A DNA stretch of 44,621 nt, from contig JAHZDG010000016.1 of NCBI GenBank assembly GCA_019422485.1, forward strand, positions 1 to 44,621, written 5' to 3'. Origin of the DNA: Alistipes sp. Its GTDB lineage: Bacteria > Bacteroidota > Bacteroidia > Bacteroidales > Rikenellaceae. This document shows, in pieces, positions 33,398-41,945 of this stretch. The notes under the pieces are model-generated. The model searched no databases. It worked only from the letters and a program-made list of their open reading frames with translations, and was not told the origin of the DNA. Each line of letters opens with the position of its first letter. Within the stretch, counting starts at the first letter, position 1. The position numbers and the translations under genes are program-made.

Positions 33398-35259
33398 ATG
33401 ATAAAATCTTGGTTACGCATTTTAGGGATCGTTGGATGGGTCCTGTTAGCGGGATGTAAGGATGAAACCCCGTGGTATCTGCGGGGTGAAGGCTCGGAAA
33501 GCGATGGTATGGGGTATTTGGTGACCTCGGGACTGACCGTTTCAGTGGCGGATGATGAGGTGATTACGTCTGAAACCGAACAGTCGGCGCTTGCTGCCGG
33601 AAAACCGGTCTCAAAAACGACGACGGAAGGGACAGAAACGGCGACAAAGGGGGCTCAGACTCGGGCTGCTTCGCTGGTCGATGCCGGGGACGATTATCGG
33701 GTGACGATCCACAACGATAAAACTTCCGATGAGCTGCAATATACATATGGGGAGTTGAAACAAACCGAAAATCAGAAAATTCCTTTGCAGCCCGGTTCTT
33801 ATACCATCTCGGCTCAATCTCCGGATTATGCCGACTATGTGGCGGGTACGAACTATGCGAATTGGGATATGCCGGTGTATGTGGGCTCGGTGACCAAAAC
33901 CATTGTCAAAGAGACCGAAACTACGGTGGACGATCTGGTGTGCACGTTGGGAAATATCAAAACGACGGTGGCGATCTCTCCGGACCTGCAGAGTCTGTTT
34001 ATTCCGGATAATCAGGCAACGCCCTGACTGTTACCCTGTCGATCGGAGAAAATCAGTTGGTCTATGGCCGCCAGCAGATGAATGACGAGGCGAAAGGCTA
34101 TTTCAAGGCGGTCGAAAGTTCCAATACGATCACGGTGACCCTCTCCGGAGCTTATAATAAAGCGGCAGGCAATGCAGCTCCGGAATATGTGCCGATCCAA
34201 TGGACGCGCGAAATCTCCGATTGTCAGGCCGGACAATGGCGTAAGATCTCGATTAATGTCGTGGGGGCTACTCAGGGCGATGTCGAGTTCCAGATGAGCG
34301 TCGAAAATTGGGTCTACGATGAAAAAATCGATGTCGATGTGATGCAGTTTCTGTCGGCAATCGGAGAAGAAACGATTCCGGATGAGGATATGTCCGATCC
34401 GAACTCTCCGGTGGTGACCCTCGACGGGGCCGATATCGCTCAAGGGTATACTATCAGCCAGGATATGTTCGACGAGCTGTTGGGCAAATGGAACCAAAAC
34501 CTGCGGGTGGTGATGACGCCGCAGAGCGGGGTGACGGTACGTTCGGCCAAATTGGTGTTTGCTTCGGACAATGCCGAATTCCTGGCGGCGCTGAGTGCGG
34601 CCGGATATGTCAATCAGACGGTGTCGATTTGGCCGCAAAATGTGGACTTGAGTGCTTATCTGCTGATTCAGGAAGAGAGTGCGACGGGTGTGTTGACCGT
34701 CACGGTGACCGATCCGGGGATGACGGCCCTGTTCGGGTATAAAGGAACTCATACCGCTAAAATCGTGGTGACCGATATACAGGGGCGGACCTCCTACACT
34801 TCGTTGGACATTCGGGTGACCGAAGGCGGAACCGTAGGTTCGGCGCCGGAACTCAAATGGACCAATAAGGCCGGGACATTTACCTATGATTTCGATACTC
34901 GGTATACGATTAGCGATACGGATCCCGAGGTGAAGATTTCGGTTACCTCCGCAACGGGTATTGTGGGCTTTACGGTGGATATCATCAGCGAAACGTTGAC
35001 CCCTTCCGAATTGCAGGGATTGGGCTTGGCGACTCATATGGATCTGGTGAACCCCGGAGAGTATAAGACTCCGTTGGAAAATTTGCAGTTCCCCACCGGA
35101 GAAGATGTGGCGGGTCAAAAAAATCTGGAATTTGACATTTCGCAATTCATGCCCCTGTTGAAGATCCTGGGGCCCGGCGACAGCGACTTTAAATTGACGG
35201 TGACCGATGCCGGAGGAGTGACGGTGAAAACCATTATGCTGAATGTTCCTCAAGAATAG
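33398..35259 (+). pseudogene. DUF4493-type lipoprotein gene split by a -1 frameshift
   Basis: The first part (33398-34027) starts MIKSWLRILGIVGWVLLAGCKDE (lipobox, Cys20) and carries a DUF4493-type region with LQPGSYTISAQSPDYADYV and NIKTTVAISPDLQSLF, then hits TGA. The continuation lies in the -1 frame: from about 34015 it reads GNALTVTLSIGENQLVYGR and stays open to TAG 35257-35259. The two parts join naturally, as DUF4493 proteins continue with such a strand and a long Ig-like tail. The -1 frame has a TAA just upstream (34006-34008), so a single missing base at about 34009-34014 explains everything. I see no slippery heptamer. It may be a real mutation or a sequencing error. Intact length would be about 620 residues. 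Confidence 0.8.
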
Positions 35260-35266
35260 GATGGTT

Positions 35267-37438
35267 ATGAAGAGATTGGTTGAGAGTTTCCGGCGGATCG
35301 GAATGATGATGTTGCTCGTTGGACTGATGGCTTGTGCGAAAGAGTCGCCCGAACCGGGTCCGGAACAGAGCGGAAATCTTCGCTTGAAAATCATGGTCGG
35401 GGAGGAAGAGTTGTCGGCCAGTACGAAGGCCGAAACGGATATTGAATATCCCTGGACTGTCAGTACGCTGTGGATTTATAAGGTTGAATCGGATGGTGCC
35501 GGAGGAACGACCGAAGGATTGATCCGTAAATATAAACCGGCTACTTTGGTGCCGGATGATCTTTACCTGGCCGCGGGGCGTTACAAAGTCGTGGTCGAAG
35601 CGGGTAATGGCAGTGAAGCGACTTTTACGGATAAAACTTATGCCGGTGAAACTTCCTTCGATCTGGCCGAACAGGAAACCAAAGTCGTTGAGGTGGCATG
35701 TAAGATCACCAATATCGCCGTGCGGGTACAGTTCGATGCTTCGGTCGCGCAGAAATTCGATCAGGGTTATCAGGTTTATGTGAGTGCTGCGGATAACTTC
35801 TCGATGGAGGATGCCGAAAACAATCGGGTCCCTTCGTTGCATTATACGAGCGATACGACTGGATTTTTCCTCTTGCCGGAGGGAGTGTCGAAATTGAGTT
35901 GGGGCTTTACGGGAGAAAGTTCCGACCCGACCATCAACCAGAATAATACGAAAACCGGACAGATCGACCAGCCTCAGAACGGGATGCAGTATACGCTGAA
36001 TTTTACCTATTCGAAGACCCCGGACGGCTATCTGACCGTTTCGGTCAAGGTACAGGAGTATAAGGAAGAGAAGAACGATTCCTTTGTCTTCAGTCCTGAG
36101 CCGACCCTGATCGGAGATGGATTCGATATCGAAGGAATTGCCGGTTATTATGCCGATCCGGTCAACTTTGATGTGGCTTCGATCAATCCGTTGTCGGGGT
36201 TGAAGATGACGGTGAAGAGTACGGGAACGGTTTATGAAGTGTTGCGTGATGGCGATGTGGTGCCCGAAACGGCAGCCTTGGGCGTCTCTTATACGGCCAC
36301 CGATGCCACGAAAGGAAAATTGTCGTTGACTCCGGACTTCTTGAGTCAATTGCCCGGGGGCATTCAGTCGCTCGATTTCGAAATATCCGATAACGCTTTG
36401 GTATCCAGCTCGGCCACGACGCGGATTGCGATTGCTTCCGCTCCGGGAGTCGTCACCCAGGATTTGTGGTTCGGAACGGCCGATCTGAGTGCGGTGGTGA
36501 CCAATCCGGATGCTGCAACGGTCTCCATGAAGTATCGCGTACAGGGCGAAGGAGACTGGATGACGGTAACGGCGAAGAAAGGCGATGATGGCTATACTTA
36601 TACGGCTCAGGTTACCGGTCTGAAACCGAGTCACACTTATGAATGCCAGGTACTGGAAAATGGGGCGGACAGCGGACGGGAAGCGACCCTGACGACAGAA
36701 GATGGCGTGCAGTTACCCAATGCCGGGTTCGAAGAGTGGCACCAGAACGGGAAACCTTGGTATCCTTATGCGGCTGGAGGAACGGAGTTCTGGGGTACGG
36801 GGAATCCCGGATCTACGACTTTAAGTGCCGATGACAATGTCACGACGCGGGCGGCAGATCCGCGTCCGGGTTCGTCAGGACAGTATTCTGCTCAGTTGGC
36901 TTCCCGGGAAGTGGGACTGTTTGGGATTACGAAACTGGCGGCGGGGAATATTTTTGTCGGGGCTTTCGGCGGAACGTCCGGAACCAACGGAACGGTGCAT
37001 ATGGGACGGAGCTTCACGTTCAATGCCAAACCCAAAGCGCTGCGGATTTGGTATAAAGGATCGTTGGTGGGGAGCGATAAGAGTCGGGTGTTTGTCTGTC
37101 TGACGAATATGACCAAAGCCGGTTGTACCTATCATGCTGTCAATACAGGCAATACGGCGGCTACTACGTTCGAGCCGAGCGATGAATTTTTGTATACGGA
37201 CAAGCAAAATCCCTCGACTTTGGAGGGTCATATCCTGGGTTACGGTGACCTGATGATCGAACAGTCGCAAGGCGAGTGGACGATGGTTGAGATTCCGATC
37301 ACGTATCGGGACCAGTATGCGGCGGAAAAACCCAATGTGTTGATCCTGACGGCTTCGGCTAGTTATCGGGGAGATTATTTTGAAGGATCGGCAGGAACGA
37401 CGCTTTATCTGGATGATATTGAATTTGTTTACGAATAA
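35267..37438 (+). CDS. Lipoprotein with DUF4493 and C-terminal PCMD domain
   Basis: About 723 residues from ATG 35267 (MKRLVESFRRIGMMMLLVGL); ATG 35261 and 35243 are alternatives. Lipobox LMACAKE, Cys23. DUF4493-like region at about 35-270 (LYLAAGRYKVVVEAGNGSEATF, then TKVVEVACKITNIAVRVQF), Ig/Fn-like repeats at about 280-480, and a PCMD domain (putative carbohydrate metabolism domain) from about 483: LPNAGFEEWHQNGKPWYPYA, FWGTGNPG, YSAQLASREV, AAGNIFVGAFGG, and a final LYLDDIEFVYE. PCMD is a jelly-roll fold assumed to bind or process sugars. Probably surface-exposed. Confidence 0.85.
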   Translation: MKRLVESFRRIGMMMLLVGLMACAKESPEPGPEQSGNLRLKIMVGEEELSASTKAETDIEYPWTVSTLWIYKVESDGAGGTTEGLIRKYKPATLVPDDLYLAAGRYKVVVEAGNGSEATFTDKTYAGETSFDLAEQETKVVEVACKITNIAVRVQFDASVAQKFDQGYQVYVSAADNFSMEDAENNRVPSLHYTSDTTGFFLLPEGVSKLSWGFTGESSDPTINQNNTKTGQIDQPQNGMQYTLNFTYSKTPDGYLTVSVKVQEYKEEKNDSFVFSPEPTLIGDGFDIEGIAGYYADPVNFDVASINPLSGLKMTVKSTGTVYEVLRDGDVVPETAALGVSYTATDATKGKLSLTPDFLSQLPGGIQSLDFEISDNALVSSSATTRIAIASAPGVVTQDLWFGTADLSAVVTNPDAATVSMKYRVQGEGDWMTVTAKKGDDGYTYTAQVTGLKPSHTYECQVLENGADSGREATLTTEDGVQLPNAGFEEWHQNGKPWYPYAAGGTEFWGTGNPGSTTLSADDNVTTRAADPRPGSSGQYSAQLASREVGLFGITKLAAGNIFVGAFGGTSGTNGTVHMGRSFTFNAKPKALRIWYKGSLVGSDKSRVFVCLTNMTKAGCTYHAVNTGNTAATTFEPSDEFLYTDKQNPSTLEGHILGYGDLMIEQSQGEWTMVEIPITYRDQYAAEKPNVLILTASASYRGDYFEGSAGTTLYLDDIEFVYE

Positions 37439-37446
37439 ACTCTGCA

Positions 37447-38448
37447 GTGAAAAAAAAGATAGCCTTTTTCATTGGTTTGTATGTTATCGGGGCGGGGTGT
37501 CTCCGGGCCGCTGACTTTCGGTTTGACGATCAGACCGGTAAGACGGTGGCGGCGGCCGATACGTTGCTCCTGGGAGAGCAAAGTGACGAATCGGCCGATA
37601 GTCGGCTGGTCTTCGACGGTGTGGCATCGATGCCCGAGTTTTCCTTCTCCCGGGACACCGCTTCCGGATACGCCTTGGATCAGCCCTTGAGTCGGGGCGT
37701 GATCGGGTCCAAGAACAAGAAAAAGAACAAGCCGAAATTTGAAGAACTGACGGCCGATTCGATTCGGGAACACAAGCGGCAACGAGGTTTGACCTCGATG
37801 TCGAACATGTTCGTGCCACAAGGTCAGTGGGTGACCGGGGTCAATGCTTCGTTTTCGACCCACTCAAACGATCATTATACCTTTGTGGTGGTCGAAGGGA
37901 TTAATTCCCAGGGCTATTCGGTTAATGTGTCGCCCTTGTTGGGTTATGCCTTCCGAAATAACATGGTGATCGGGGCCCGGTTTGCTTATTCCCGGACCTT
38001 CCAGTCGATCGATAACGGCAGTATCCAGCTCGGCGATGAGGATACCGGAATCGACCTGAAAATCGATACCTTTTATTCCATTAAACATACTTATCAGGCT
38101 TCGTTCGTGTGGCGTCAGTATATTCCGCTGGGGCAGAGCAAACGTTTCGCCTTGTTCAACGAAATGCAGTTGTCCATGGGGAGCTCGCAGGCCAAATTCG
38201 CCGAAGGAAGTCCGGTGCGGGGAACCTATGAAACCGGGCAACACTGGTCGTTGGGGATTACGCCCGGGCTGGTGGCCTTTGCGACCAATAACATGGCTAT
38301 CGAACTGAATGTCGGGATTATGGGGGTCACGTACAGCAAAGTGAGGCAGATCCACAATCAGGTGACGGTCGGAACCCGAAAGTCCAGTATGATGAACTTT
38401 AAAGTGAATATTTTTTCCATCGGGATAGGTGTGGCCTTCTATCTCTAA
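37447..38448 (+). CDS. Outer-membrane beta-barrel protein 1
   Basis: 333 residues from GTG 37447. A signal sequence (MKKKIAFFIGLYVIGAGCLRA; a lipobox-like GAGC is also possible), then about 100 residues of polar, probably disordered sequence (KNKKKNKPKFEELTADSIREHKRQRG), then an eight- to ten-strand barrel from about residue 125: GQWVTGVNASFSTHS, SVNVSPLLGYAFRNNMVIGARFAYSR, and NIFSIGIGVAFYL, ending in aromatic Tyr-Leu as outer-membrane proteins do. It lies 8 nt after the preceding gene and shares its barrel plan with the next gene. It probably anchors or exports the lipoproteins of this operon; that is inference. Confidence 0.82.
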   Translation: MKKKIAFFIGLYVIGAGCLRAADFRFDDQTGKTVAAADTLLLGEQSDESADSRLVFDGVASMPEFSFSRDTASGYALDQPLSRGVIGSKNKKKNKPKFEELTADSIREHKRQRGLTSMSNMFVPQGQWVTGVNASFSTHSNDHYTFVVVEGINSQGYSVNVSPLLGYAFRNNMVIGARFAYSRTFQSIDNGSIQLGDEDTGIDLKIDTFYSIKHTYQASFVWRQYIPLGQSKRFALFNEMQLSMGSSQAKFAEGSPVRGTYETGQHWSLGITPGLVAFATNNMAIELNVGIMGVTYSKVRQIHNQVTVGTRKSSMMNFKVNIFSIGIGVAFYL

Positions 38449-38458
38449 CCGAAAAGCT

Positions 38459-39661
38459 ATGAGTAAAGTACGTACATATATATTGATAGGCTGGGGTATC
38501 CTCGCCCTGAGTTCGGCCGGAGAGGTCGGGGCGGTAGCCCGACCGTCGGACCTGAAGGCGGTGGTGGCCGAAGATCCCCGGCAAGCTGCGGATACGGCGG
38601 CTTTGGGGACGAACGGAGAGGTGTTGCTTGCTGGACCGGATACGCTGGGGACGGTGATGGCCGCATCCGATACGCTGGTAAAAAATGAAGACCTCGAATA
38701 TCGGTTCGAGGATGCTGATTCGGTAGTACTGGATCGGGAAAAACGGAAACGGAATGTCTCGGCCGATTCTTCGCGTCGCCGGAATCGCTCGGCTTTGGTG
38801 CCGCTCGATAGACCGATGCCGTCGTTGGATTCGTTGCCTCAGCTCTCTTTGGCCGGGGATTCATTGTCAATGGGGGCCTCCGCAGACTCTTTGCAGAATG
38901 CGTTGCCGCAGGACTCTTTGTCGATGAAACAGGATTCGATGGCGAAAGCCCCCCAACGCGCGCGTTTTCTGCCGACCCGACGTCGAATGGACCGGGAGAT
39001 CAATCAGAATCGTTTTATCTTTAAACGGGAGGTAGCGGTCGGCTTGACCGTCTCCTATGGGATGATCTCCAGTGACGATACCGATTTCATGTTGGTGCTT
39101 GACAACATGGATTTCAGCGGGAGCGTCTTTTCGATCAATCCTTCGGTCGGTTATTTCATTAAAGACAACCTGAGTGTGGGGCTGCGGTTTGGCTACTCCA
39201 AAACCAAAGGGGATGTCAATAGCCTGGGGGTAAATCTGGGGTCGTCGAACGATATCGACATCTCGCTGTCGGACCTCCATCTGACCAACAATGCGGCATC
39301 GGCCGGGATATTTATGCGCTCTTATGCCGGTATTGACGCCAAAGGCCATTTCGGGTTGTTCGCCGAGCTGGAACTCTCCTATAAAAACGGCGATATGGTC
39401 TTCTCTTACAAATCTAATGAGGAGGTTAAATATACCCGCAGCAACACGCAACAATATAAGTTCTCGTTCAATCCGGGTTGTGCCGTATTTATCTTCCCGA
39501 ATGTATGCAGTACCCTCTCCTTTGGGCTGGGCGGGCTGCAGTATACCAAAATCAAACAGACGGACAACGAAGGCAATGTCATCGGTCAGAGAGATGCTGC
39601 CAAGATGCGTTTCCGTTTGAATTTGCTCAACATCCGGATCGGGCTCAATATTCTGTTGTAA
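38459..39661 (+). CDS. Outer-membrane beta-barrel protein 2 (paralogue of the previous)
   Basis: 400 residues from ATG 38459, 10 nt after the previous stop. Signal peptide (MSKVRTYILIGWGILALSS), then a long disordered Ser/Asp/Arg-rich periplasmic stretch (about 30-180, with repeated PQDSLSMKQDS-like units), then a barrel from about 190: EVAVGLTVSYGMISSDD, FSINPSVGYFIKDNLSVGLRFGYSK, FNPGCAVFIFPN, and NLLNIRIGLNILL. The strand pattern and the SxNPxxGYxxxxNxxxGxRFxYS core are shared with its neighbour, so the pair arose by duplication. The different disordered segments suggest different periplasmic partners. Confidence 0.82.
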   Translation: MSKVRTYILIGWGILALSSAGEVGAVARPSDLKAVVAEDPRQAADTAALGTNGEVLLAGPDTLGTVMAASDTLVKNEDLEYRFEDADSVVLDREKRKRNVSADSSRRRNRSALVPLDRPMPSLDSLPQLSLAGDSLSMGASADSLQNALPQDSLSMKQDSMAKAPQRARFLPTRRRMDREINQNRFIFKREVAVGLTVSYGMISSDDTDFMLVLDNMDFSGSVFSINPSVGYFIKDNLSVGLRFGYSKTKGDVNSLGVNLGSSNDIDISLSDLHLTNNAASAGIFMRSYAGIDAKGHFGLFAELELSYKNGDMVFSYKSNEEVKYTRSNTQQYKFSFNPGCAVFIFPNVCSTLSFGLGGLQYTKIKQTDNEGNVIGQRDAAKMRFRLNLLNIRIGLNILL

Positions 39662-39664
39662 GGT

Positions 39665-41314
39665 ATGATGAACAAAATCTGTCGTTATTTCTGCTATATC
39701 GCCCTGTTCTTGCTGCCCTCCTGCATCAAAAACGACCTGCCTTATCCGGTCGTGGAACTCAATATCCTGGAGGTGAAGGGAGAGGGGTTTACCTGTGAGG
39801 CGTCCGACATCGACACCAAGAACCGGGTCGTGACCTTGCATCTCGATGAAACCACCGATATCAGTCGGGTGCCGATCACGCAGATATCCGTTACCGAAGG
39901 CGCTACGGCTTCGGTTCCTCTCTCCGGGGAGTTTGACCTGCAGAGCGATCTGACCATCACCCTGTCGCTCTATCAGGAGTATGAATGGACTCTGAAGGCC
40001 GATCAGCCGATCGAACGCATCTTTACGGTTGAGTCGCAAATCGGGGCGGCGGAATTTGATGTCGAAAAACATACGGCAACGGTTCATGTCCCTGAAGGGA
40101 CCGATATGAACAACATTAAGATTACGGAACTGAAACTCGGTCCGAAAGATATTACCACCATGGATCCGGATCCCAGCACCCTGACTTCGTTCGAGACCTA
40201 CCGGACGGTGACGATTCGCTATCATGATTTCGAAGAGAAGTGGTCGCTGTATGTGATCCCGACCGAAATTACCGCCGAGTTTACGCAGGTCGATGCCTGG
40301 ACCCGTCTGATTTGGCTCTATGCGTCGGGACGCAGCGGCACGGAACTCGGGTTCCGGTACCGGAAGCAGAACGATGCGGACTGGATTACCGTCCCGTCGG
40401 ATCAGGTGACGGTGTCGGGTGGGGCTTTCTCGACCTGTCTGTCGGGGCTCGAACCGGAACAGGCCTATGAATTGGTGGCCTATTCCGGAGAGGATGAATC
40501 GGAAGTTCAAACGGTCACGACCGGTTCGGAAACTCCTTTGACCAATGGAGGCTTCGAGCAGTGGTGTGTGGAAAAGGATATTGTCTATCCGGGGCCCTCG
40601 TTGGCTGAGGCTTATTGGGGAACCGGTAACCCGGGAGCTGCGATTGCGAATGCGACCCTGACCGACAAGGTGGCCGATCCGCGTCCGGGCAGCAGCGGAA
40701 TGTATGCCGCTCAGCTCGAATCCAAGCTGGCAGGGATAGCCGGGATCGGTAAATTGGCATCCGGTAACCTCTTTGTCGGCAAATATGTGACGACGCGAGG
40801 AACAAATGGAATTGTTGGGTTCGGGAGGCCGTTTACGCAACGACCGGTGGCCCTGAAAGGTTGGGTGAAATACAACCAGGGAACGGTTACCGATGTGGGA
40901 ACTACTCAGCCGACCGGTGTTACTATTTCCAAGGGAGATCCGGATAGCGGAATTATCTATGTGGCTTTGGGAACCTGGACGCCCGAAGAATATGGTTTCT
41001 GTTCACTGGAACCGGAAGGCAGTCAGGTGTTGGGAACGGCCGAGGTACCGATTTGTGTCGACACGCGTGATAAGAACACCTTCTTTAATCCGCAGAGTCC
41101 GGCGGTGATCGCTTACGGTGAATTGGTGCTTGATCGGACAATCGGTCAGTGGCAGGAGTTTACGATCAAACTCAATTACAACGCGACGAATCTGGTGCCG
41201 ACTCATATTGTAATAGTATGCTCTGCTTCCCGTTATGGGGACTACTATATCGGAAGTCGTGATAGTAAGATGTGGGTGGATGATTTCGAACTGGTGTACG
41301 ATAAAGTGGAATAA
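39665..41314 (+). CDS. PCMD-domain lipoprotein
   Basis: 549 residues; ATG 39665 and ATG 39668 are both possible. Lipobox LLPSCIKND, Cys20. Residues about 25-190 form two Ig-like repeats (AEFDVEKHTATVHVPEGTDMNNIKITELKL is typical of DUF-type surface Ig domains). An Fn-like segment lies at about 205-285, and the PCMD domain starts at about 292: LTNGGFEQW, AYWGTGNPGAAI, YAAQLESKLAG, LASGNLFVGKYVT, and a final MWVDDFELVYD. The domain closely parallels that of the earlier PCMD gene, including ADPRPGSSG. It is last of the seven-gene operon, 3 nt after the barrel gene. Confidence 0.87.
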   Translation: MMNKICRYFCYIALFLLPSCIKNDLPYPVVELNILEVKGEGFTCEASDIDTKNRVVTLHLDETTDISRVPITQISVTEGATASVPLSGEFDLQSDLTITLSLYQEYEWTLKADQPIERIFTVESQIGAAEFDVEKHTATVHVPEGTDMNNIKITELKLGPKDITTMDPDPSTLTSFETYRTVTIRYHDFEEKWSLYVIPTEITAEFTQVDAWTRLIWLYASGRSGTELGFRYRKQNDADWITVPSDQVTVSGGAFSTCLSGLEPEQAYELVAYSGEDESEVQTVTTGSETPLTNGGFEQWCVEKDIVYPGPSLAEAYWGTGNPGAAIANATLTDKVADPRPGSSGMYAAQLESKLAGIAGIGKLASGNLFVGKYVTTRGTNGIVGFGRPFTQRPVALKGWVKYNQGTVTDVGTTQPTGVTISKGDPDSGIIYVALGTWTPEEYGFCSLEPEGSQVLGTAEVPICVDTRDKNTFFNPQSPAVIAYGELVLDRTIGQWQEFTIKLNYNATNLVPTHIVIVCSASRYGDYYIGSRDSKMWVDDFELVYDKVE

Positions 41315-41473
41315 ACCTGAGTCGCAGCGGTAGGGGACGCTTCCCGGCTCTCTTGAAAAAGACTTGCAAGGCTTTGGGTCAGGGAAACGGGGCCAGAGAG
41401 TCTGTCGCGAAAAATTTCGTGCTCGTCGGATGAAAAAATGGCCGGAACCGGTGTGATATTCAAAAATAGTTTT

Positions 41474-41481
41474 TATATTTG
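41474..41481 (+). promoter_or_regulatory. -7 element of the trpB2 leader
   Basis: TATATTTG matches TAnnTTTG. An imperfect TGTG (41452-41455) lies 18 nt upstream. Transcription would start at about 41488, about 50 nt before the leader peptide. Confidence 0.5.
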
Positions 41482-41539
41482 CAATCAAGAGAGGGGGAGG
41501 ATATCCCGCCTACCGGAAACAAAATAGAAAACGCAAACG

Positions 41540-41590
41540 ATGAATCTCTTTTCGGCAAATACCTGGTGGTGGCGCTCACAACTTATCTAA
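41540..41590 (+). CDS. Trp leader peptide (WWW)
   Basis: ATG to TAA, 16 residues, MNLFSANTWWWRSQLI. Codons 9-11 are TGG TGG TGG. In a 16-codon frame, three consecutive Trp codons are very unlikely by chance. The frame sits 50 nt after a promoter-like site, 42 nt before a strong terminator, and upstream of trpB2. Translation would act as a sensor of tRNA-Trp charging. Confidence 0.8.
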   Translation: MNLFSANTWWWRSQLI

Positions 41591-41632
41591 AGGGTGAGTA
41601 GCTGACCTGTGCCGAAAGATTGCATATATCCG

Positions 41633-41672
41633 AACAAGGGCTGTCGAACTCACGACAGCCCTTGTTTGTTTT
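41633..41672 (+). terminator. Intrinsic terminator of the trpB2 attenuator
   Basis: AACAAGGGCTGTCG (41633-41646) pairs perfectly with CGACAGCCCTTGTT (41653-41666), extended by one wobble and one G-C, with a 6-nt loop, then TTTT (41669-41672). It lies about 275 nt before the trpB2 start. Confidence 0.9.
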
Positions 41673-41945
41673 ACCGGCCGTTCTGTTCGGCGCATGCTGA
41701 CTCCGCCTTCCGGAAATGCCGCGAACATGGGCCCTGCTTTGCGGTGATCTCCTCTCGATCGGAATCGGCCGAATGAAGGCCGGCGGCGAAGCCCCGAAAG
41801 GCGGCCAGACGATCGACGAAGGCCAACGAAAAATTGCCCGATGCCGAGGAGCGTATTTTCGAAAAGGTTGGGGAAAACCGGAGCTGCCGATCCTGCCTCT
41901 CGATGAGAATGAGTATGAATGTATAATTTTTAATAACTGAAAACG
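41673..41945. other. 273-nt stretch between attenuator terminator and trpB2
   Basis: An open frame at 41716-41940 (74 codons) ends 5 nt before trpB2, but its Gly/Arg-rich product resembles nothing I know and I do not call it. The region is A/T-rich just before trpB2 (41921-41940). Why the leader is this long is not explained. Confidence 0.35.

Larger units (their letters stand above)
41488..41672 (+). ncRNA. Tryptophan attenuator leader RNA
   Basis: The leader holds, in order, a GGGA/TCCC-type 5' hairpin, a 16-codon peptide with three Trp codons (41540-41590), and segments that pair as in classical attenuators. TTTCGGCA (41550-41557), just before the Trp codons, is perfectly complementary to TGCCGAAA (41610-41617). 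The intrinsic terminator follows at 41633-41672. Ribosome stalling at the Trp codons when charged tRNA-Trp is scarce would cover the first segment and free the second. I could not find a strong antiterminator: the best is imperfect (GAGT 41596-41599 with ACTC 41648-41651, and GAC 41604-41606 with GTC 41643-41645). I recall a Bacteroidetes RNA motif called Bacteroid-trp that may be this. Confidence 0.75.

Noticed and set aside
34000..34027. Programmed -1 ribosomal frameshift in the DUF4493 gene
   Set aside because: No X-XXY-YYZ slippery heptamer or downstream hairpin is seen at the overlap; a mutation or sequencing error is simpler.
41716..41940. 74-codon ORF between the trp terminator and trpB2
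   Set aside because: It has an ATG and ends just before trpB2, but the product is Gly/Arg-rich without any recognised pattern; chance is likely at this GC content.
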